Positions 60,086 to 64,000 of a stretch of DNA of 64,000 nucleotides are shown one piece after another. Source of the stretch: Streptomyces xylophagus (GTDB lineage Bacteria; Actinomycetota; Actinomycetes; Streptomycetales; Streptomycetaceae); the NCBI RefSeq assembly GCF_000716435.1, contig NZ_JNWO01000002.1, positions 248,001 through 312,000 of the forward strand, given 5' to 3'. A program made the position numbers and the translations under genes. Numbering within the stretch: position 1 is the stretch's first letter; every line of letters begins with the position of its first letter. The notes under the pieces are model-generated. The model had not been told where the DNA came from. It saw only the letters and a program-made list of their open reading frames with translations, and searched no databases.

Positions 60086-60718
60086 TCAACGGGATGGCTG
60101 GGGTTGCCCGGTGCGGGTGTGCAGACGGTGGACCGTGGCGGTCGCGAGGTCGCTGTTGACGCCCACGGCGATCAGGGCCGCGGTGGCGGCGGCCGTGCCG
60201 TCGTCGGTCCAGAGGCCGGAGTTGACGCTGTCCAGCAGCGCCAGCAGGTGTGCCTCCAGGGCTCTGGTGAGCGGGCCGGGTGGGACGACGGTGTGGAAGA
60301 CGCCCTGTTGCTGACCGCGGGCGAGGATTTCGGCGGCCGTGTCACGGGCCGGGCCGAGCAGGGCGCCGACCCGGTCGGGGCCCAGGTCGCGGTGGGCGAG
60401 GGTGATGAGCGTGCGGAAGCGGTCGCCGACCGGCCACAGGGTGAGGACGAAGCGGGCCAGCGCGGTCACGGGATCCGGTGTCGGCGCGCGGGCGACGGCC
60501 GCACTCGCACGCCGTACCGCCTCCCCGGCGTCCGCCACAAGGCCGCCGACGAGCGCGGCCCGGCCCGCGAAGTGCCCGTAGATGGTCCGACGCGCCACGC
60601 CTGCGGCCTCCGCGATGTCGCCGAGGCTGCTGTCGGGGTCGCGACTCAGTTCCTGACGGGCCGCTTCCAGGATGCGGGCGCGCGTGGCCTGCGCCTTGGT
60701 GCTGCTGCGGCTGGTCAC
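60086..60718 (-). CDS. TetR/AcrR family regulator (copy B)
   Basis: A 210-residue TetR protein, clearly paralogous to copy A. It has helix-turn-helix SSLGDIAEAAGVARRTIYGHFAG (about 31-53) and a C-terminal part with LTLWPVGDRFRTLITLAHRDLGP and RGQQQGVFHTVVPP. AGGAGG eight bases before the GTG at 60718 decides the start; an upstream start at 60802 would overlap the operators. It is divergent from a 14-TM drug exporter gene, and duplicated TTGCACATC-type operators lie between them, the classic repressor-exporter layout. Confidence 0.92.
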   Translation of the reverse strand: MTSRSSTKAQATRARILEAARQELSRDPDSSLGDIAEAAGVARRTIYGHFAGRAALVGGLVADAGEAVRRASAAVARAPTPDPVTALARFVLTLWPVGDRFRTLITLAHRDLGPDRVGALLGPARDTAAEILARGQQQGVFHTVVPPGPLTRALEAHLLALLDSVNSGLWTDDGTAAATAALIAVGVNSDLATATVHRLHTRTGQPQPSR

Positions 60719-60757
60719 CTCGACACCTCCTGGAGGGGCTGATCCGTCCGGGCATAG

Positions 60758-60802
60758 TTGCACATCGATGGGCAATAAAATAGTCTGCACATCAGTGAGC
60801 AA
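60758..60802. promoter_or_regulatory. Duplicated TetR operator between TetR copy B and the MFS exporter
   Basis: Two related 18-bp sites, TTGCACATCGATGGGCAA (60758-60775) and CTGCACATCAGTGAGCAA (60785-60802), lie 27 bases apart. For the plus strand TTGCAC (60758-60763) and TAGTCT (60781-60786) form a -35/-10 pair with a 17-base spacer, so both sites cover the core promoter. Confidence 0.78.
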
Positions 60803-60827
60803 TTAATGTCCCCGCTAGGAGCCTCCG

Positions 60828-62438
60828 ATGCCGCTCGTCGTCACCACACCCGTCGACAGGATGACCGGGCCGTACGCCCGGCGCTGGTCCGCCCTGATCG
60901 TGCTCTGTCTGAGCCTGCTGATCGTGGTCATGGCGAACACCTCGCTGATCGTGGCCGCTCCGGACATGACCACGGACCTGGGCCTGAGCAGCAGTGATCT
61001 GCAGTGGGTCATCGACGGCTACACCGTCCCGTACGCCGCGCTGATGCTCGTGCTCGGCTCTATCGGCGACAAGTACAGCCGTCGCGGAGCACTCATCACC
61101 GGCCTGGTGATCTTCGCCGGCGGATCGGTCATGGGCAGCCTGGTACACGAGACCGGACTGGTCATCGCGGCCCGCGCGATCATGGGCGTGGGCGCAGCCG
61201 TGGTCATGCCGGCCACGCTGTCCCTGCTGGTCGCGATCTTCCCGAAGCGTGAGCGGGCGCGGGCCATCACGGCCTGGACCGCGACCTCGGGCCTAGCCAT
61301 CGCCGTCGGCCCGCTGGTCGCGGGCTGGCTGCTCGAGGACCACGCCTGGGGCTCCACGTTCCTGATCAACGTCCCCATCGCCGTCGTCGCGGTGGTCGGC
61401 GCCCTGGTCCTCGTGCCGCCGTCCAAGGCGGAGCAGATGAGTCGCATTGACTACGTGGGCGGTCTGCTCTCGATCGTCTCGGTCGGCAGCCTGGTCTACG
61501 CGATCATCGAGGGCCCGCACTTCGGCTGGGGCGCGGGTCCGGTCACCGCGGCCGTCGTCGCCGCCGTGGGCTTTCCCGCCTTCGTGGCCTGGGAGTTGCG
61601 CCACCCGCACCCCATGCTCGACGTCCGCAAGTTCGCCGAGCGCTCCTTCAGCGGTTCGATGATGGCCGTGCTGTTCTTCTTCTTCGGCACCTTCGGCGCG
61701 ATCTACTACGCCACGCAGTTCCTGCAGTTCGTCCTCGGCTACGACGCGCTGGAGACCGGCGTACGACTGCTGCCGCTGGCCGGTGCCGTCTTCCTCGGCG
61801 CCGCGGTCACCGGACGGCTGACCCCCAAGCTCGGTATGAAGCCGATGGTGGTGGCCGGCATGGTGATCGGCACCGTGGCCGTCTTCCTGCTCACCCAGGT
61901 CGACAAGGCCTCCACCTACGGCGACTTCCTGCCGACGATGATGCTGCTGGGCTTCGCGATCGGGCTGAGCGTGTCCCCGGCCACGGACACCATCATGAGC
62001 TCCTTCCCGGAGAACGAGCTGGGCGTCGGCGGCGGCGCGAACGACACCGCGCTCGAACTCGGCGGCTCCCTCGGCATCGCCATCCTCGGCTCGTTGCTGG
62101 GCACCACCTACAAGGACAGGCTGACCGACCTAGTCGGCGGACACCTCCCCGCCGCCGCGCTGGACACCGCCAAGGACTCCGTCGGCGGCGGCCTGGCCGT
62201 CGCCCAGCAGATCGCGAAGACACCCTCGGCCGGACCGCAGCAGGCGCAGGCACTGGTCGACGCCGTGCACGAGGCCTTCGCCCACGGTGTCGCGCAGACC
62301 AGCCTCGTCGGCGGGATCATCATGGCCGCCGGCACGCTGATCGTCCTCGCGGTCCTGCCGGGCCGCCGTGCCACCGCCGAGTCCGAGCCGAAGGCGGCGG
62401 AGACCAGCCAGGACCAGGAGCATGCCGACTCCGTGTAG
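60828..62438 (+). CDS. MFS drug exporter, DHA2 family (14 TM)
   Basis: A 536-residue major facilitator transporter with about 14 hydrophobic segments, as in EmrB/QacA. Motif A variants are visible in LGSIGDKYSRRGALITG (about 76-92), and the DHA2 motif C region reads TSGLAIAVGPLVAGWLLEDHAWGSTFLINVP (about 153-183). It should export drugs or natural products in exchange for protons. GGAG precedes the ATG. It is divergent from TetR copy B and shares its operators, so induction by the exported compound is expected. Confidence 0.93.
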   Translation: MPLVVTTPVDRMTGPYARRWSALIVLCLSLLIVVMANTSLIVAAPDMTTDLGLSSSDLQWVIDGYTVPYAALMLVLGSIGDKYSRRGALITGLVIFAGGSVMGSLVHETGLVIAARAIMGVGAAVVMPATLSLLVAIFPKRERARAITAWTATSGLAIAVGPLVAGWLLEDHAWGSTFLINVPIAVVAVVGALVLVPPSKAEQMSRIDYVGGLLSIVSVGSLVYAIIEGPHFGWGAGPVTAAVVAAVGFPAFVAWELRHPHPMLDVRKFAERSFSGSMMAVLFFFFGTFGAIYYATQFLQFVLGYDALETGVRLLPLAGAVFLGAAVTGRLTPKLGMKPMVVAGMVIGTVAVFLLTQVDKASTYGDFLPTMMLLGFAIGLSVSPATDTIMSSFPENELGVGGGANDTALELGGSLGIAILGSLLGTTYKDRLTDLVGGHLPAAALDTAKDSVGGGLAVAQQIAKTPSAGPQQAQALVDAVHEAFAHGVAQTSLVGGIIMAAGTLIVLAVLPGRRATAESEPKAAETSQDQEHADSV

Positions 62439-62580
62439 AACCCCGCTCTCACAACCCACCAGGGCATCAGCATCCGGGGGCACACTCCGGTCGGTCGGAC
62501 CATCGTGGATAAACTGGCGCAGTTCCGCCTCGGCACCCGCTCCTTCGCCCGCTCGGAGAACACCGTCCCCGCACTGAGCG

Positions 62581-63687
62581 GTGCCGGAATCGCCGACGGT
62601 TGGCGCTCACTTCACGAAATCGACGGTCCTGCCTGTGCACGCTCCGGACACCACCGCCCTCACACCCGAACCGGCAGACGTGGCGCCGCGTCGCACCCGA
62701 CGCTGGCTGCGCCCGGTGGTGATCACGGTCCTGCTCGCGCTGTTCACCACCGAACTGGTGCTGGGATGGCCGTCGTTGGCCTCCGCGCTCTCGCAGCTGC
62801 GCGCACCCCGGCTGAACTGGTTCGCCGTCGCGCTGGTCGCCGAGGTGGCCGCCATGGGCTGCTACGCGCGCATGCAGCGCCGGCTGCTGCGCTCGGCCGG
62901 GGTGGACGTGCCGATCCAACGGCACGTCGCCCTCGCCTACGCCGCCCACTCGCTGAGCGTCACCCTGCCCGGTGGCCCCGCCTTCTCCACCCACTTCAAC
63001 TACCAGCAGATGCGGCGCTTCGGAGCCACGCCCGCCATCGCCTCCTGGTGCATCGCGCTGTCCGGCATACTCTCCGCGGCGGCCCTGGCCGTCGTCACCG
63101 CGATCTCCGCGATCGCCTCCGACGGCAGCCTCCAGTGGCACAGCCTCGTCACCCTCGGCCTGGCCGTGGTCCTGCTCACCGTCGGCATCCGGCGCATCAC
63201 CCGCCACCCCGAGAAGGTCGAACCGGCCACCCGGGCCGCGCTGGCCCGGGTCAACCGGCTGCGGCACCTGCCCGAGACCCAGGGCCTCGACCGCATCCGG
63301 GGCTTCATCGAGCAACTCCGCACCGCCCGGCTCCAACCCCGGCACGCCGTCGCCGCCGCCGTCTTCGCCGTCCTCAACTGGCTGCTCGACGCGGGCTGTC
63401 TGTGGCTGTGCTTCCACGCCATCAGTGACACGCAGATCAGCAACGCCCAACTGCTGCTCGCCTTCTGCGCGGGCATGGCCGCCGGGACTCTCACGATCAT
63501 CCCGGGCGGCCTCGGCCTCATCGACAGCGCGCTGATCCTCGGACTGGTCACGGGCGGCGTCGCGACCAGCACCGCCATCGCCACGGTCGTGCTCTACCGG
63601 ATCATCAGCTTCGGGTTCATCATCGGCGTCGGCTGGATAACGTGGCTGGTCATCCGCCGCCACAATCGCCGGGAGGCGGTTGTTTAG
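62581..63687 (+). CDS. Lysylphosphatidylglycerol synthase TM/YbhN-AglD family membrane protein
   Basis: A 368-residue protein with about seven or eight transmembrane helices of the UPF0104/LPG-synthase transmembrane family. Landmarks: AYAAHSLSVTLPGGPAFSTHFNYQQMRRFG (about 120-150) and AGMAAGTLTIIPGGLGLIDSALILGL (about 297-322), the two re-entrant-type Pro-Gly-Gly segments. It lacks the soluble aminoacyl-transfer domain of full MprF. Lipid or lipid-sugar translocation is the usual guess. The start is uncertain: GTG at 62581 or 62635, neither with a good ribosome site. Confidence 0.85.
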   Translation: MPESPTVGAHFTKSTVLPVHAPDTTALTPEPADVAPRRTRRWLRPVVITVLLALFTTELVLGWPSLASALSQLRAPRLNWFAVALVAEVAAMGCYARMQRRLLRSAGVDVPIQRHVALAYAAHSLSVTLPGGPAFSTHFNYQQMRRFGATPAIASWCIALSGILSAAALAVVTAISAIASDGSLQWHSLVTLGLAVVLLTVGIRRITRHPEKVEPATRAALARVNRLRHLPETQGLDRIRGFIEQLRTARLQPRHAVAAAVFAVLNWLLDAGCLWLCFHAISDTQISNAQLLLAFCAGMAAGTLTIIPGGLGLIDSALILGLVTGGVATSTAIATVVLYRIISFGFIIGVGWITWLVIRRHNRREAVV

Positions 63688-63710
63688 CGGATCTTCCGGC
63701 CCCTTGACTC

Positions 63711-64000
63711 TCAGGCCCGCGCGCCGCCGTCGACCCGCAGGACCGTGCCGGTCACGAAGGAGGCGCGGTCGCTGAGCAGCCAGGCCGCCGCCTGGGCGAT
63801 CTCGTCGGGGTCGGCCGCGCGGCGCAGCGGGGCATGCGCCGTGAGCCGCTCCTGGAGACCGGGGGAGTCCGCTTCCCAGGCCCGGATCATCTCGGTGAGG
63901 GTGTTGCCGGGGGCGATGGCGTTGACGCGGATGCCCTCCGGGCCGTAGGTGACGGCGGCCGACTCGGTGAGGCTGTTGACGGCCCTCTTCATCGCGCCGT
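63711..64000 (-). CDS. SDR family oxidoreductase, C-terminal part (5' partial)
   Basis: The last 96 or so residues of a short-chain dehydrogenase; the frame runs off the window edge. Visible signatures are the post-catalytic AVTYGPEGIRVNAIAPGNT (PG motif) and the C-terminal ASFVTGTVLRVDGGARA, which matches the usual SDR ending. The residues just before (NSLTESAAV, preceded by MKRA) place the missing YxxxK motif right outside the window. The Ala-Pro-Gly-Asn variant of PG is normal. Substrate unknown. It converges with the YbhN-type gene. Confidence 0.88.
   Translation of the reverse strand, partial: GAMKRAVNSLTESAAVTYGPEGIRVNAIAPGNTLTEMIRAWEADSPGLQERLTAHAPLRRAADPDEIAQAAAWLLSDRASFVTGTVLRVDGGARA

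Noticed and set aside
1..64000. Insertion sequence, phage or integrative element
   Set aside because: No transposase, integrase, att-like duplication or flanking repeats were found. Short repeats present are operators, terminators or local duplications.
1..64000. tRNA or rRNA genes
   Set aside because: No cloverleaf-like sequence with CCA-proximal pairing or rRNA signature was seen in any intergenic gap, though I could not run a search.

Overview
The window is a stretch of Streptomyces-type chromosome. Evidence: very high GC, GTG and TTG starts, LAxTG sortase and lipobox signals, WhiJ/DUF397-type regulator pairs, SpoIIE-type phosphatases, PF04672 methyltransferases, an actinobacterial c-di-AMP riboswitch, and only one TTA codon found by eye. 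I see no rRNA, tRNA, CRISPR array, insertion sequence or phage gene. About 55 protein genes are supported.

Layout. 1-3 kb: the tail of a PP2C phosphatase, a MarR/luciferase-like oxidoreductase pair and a double-GNAT acetyltransferase. 3-5.4 kb: a secreted GH18 chitinase with a DasR-like (dre) operator, and a metal-type permease whose promoter carries a CsoR-like palindrome. 5.4-7.3 kb: a DUF2218 gene divergent from a TetR gene, which is translationally coupled to an HTH protein. 7.5-10.6 kb: an orphan Tat-exported binding protein and a NarL-type two-component system. 10.6-17.4 kb: a sugar locus (GH42 beta-galactosidase, solute-binding lipoprotein, two permeases, LacI regulator), then gnd. 19-24 kb: a lipoprotein, GtrA and TetR genes, an EEP-family hydrolase, a small secreted protein, and an NlpC/P60 protein behind a c-di-AMP riboswitch. 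24.5-28.2 kb: a sortase-anchored DUF1996 protein and a long GAPDH. 28.3-30.7 kb: a cold-shock group (Csp, DEAD-box helicase, small protein).

31-38.8 kb holds one giant gene, a self-contained type I polyketide synthase: acyl ligase-ACP-KS-AT-DH-KR-ACP-TE. A DUF2236 (MpaB-like) oxygenase is divergent from it. 40-49.4 kb is a catabolic cluster: DUF1349 protein, class II aldolase, Lrp/AsnC regulator, acyl-CoA dehydrogenase, SDR, branched-chain 2-oxoacid dehydrogenase E1alpha/E1beta/E2 (no E3), alpha/beta hydrolase and an XRE-cupin regulator. A TGAGGCAA-N6-TTGCC promoter motif ties the cluster ends together. 49.5-50.5 kb is a secreted GH5 enzyme whose upstream region carries the same operators as the LacI locus 34 kb away.

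50.9-57.7 kb is a regulatory island: two PF04672 methyltransferases, DUF397 and HTH (DUF5753) proteins, an HATPase anti-sigma-like kinase, a GAF-SpoIIE phosphatase, a SigB/F-type sigma factor and an unknown protein. 57.8-62.4 kb has two paralogous TetR genes on either side of an LmeA-like gene, one paired with a methyltransferase and one with a 14-TM drug exporter; each TetR pair has clear operators. The window ends with a YbhN/AglD-type membrane protein and a partial SDR.

The strongest leads are the single-protein PKS, the split LacI regulon, an RNA hairpin that buries the ribosome site of the cold-shock helicase, the shared promoter of the 2-oxoacid cluster, and several regulator genes whose -10 boxes predict leaderless mRNAs.
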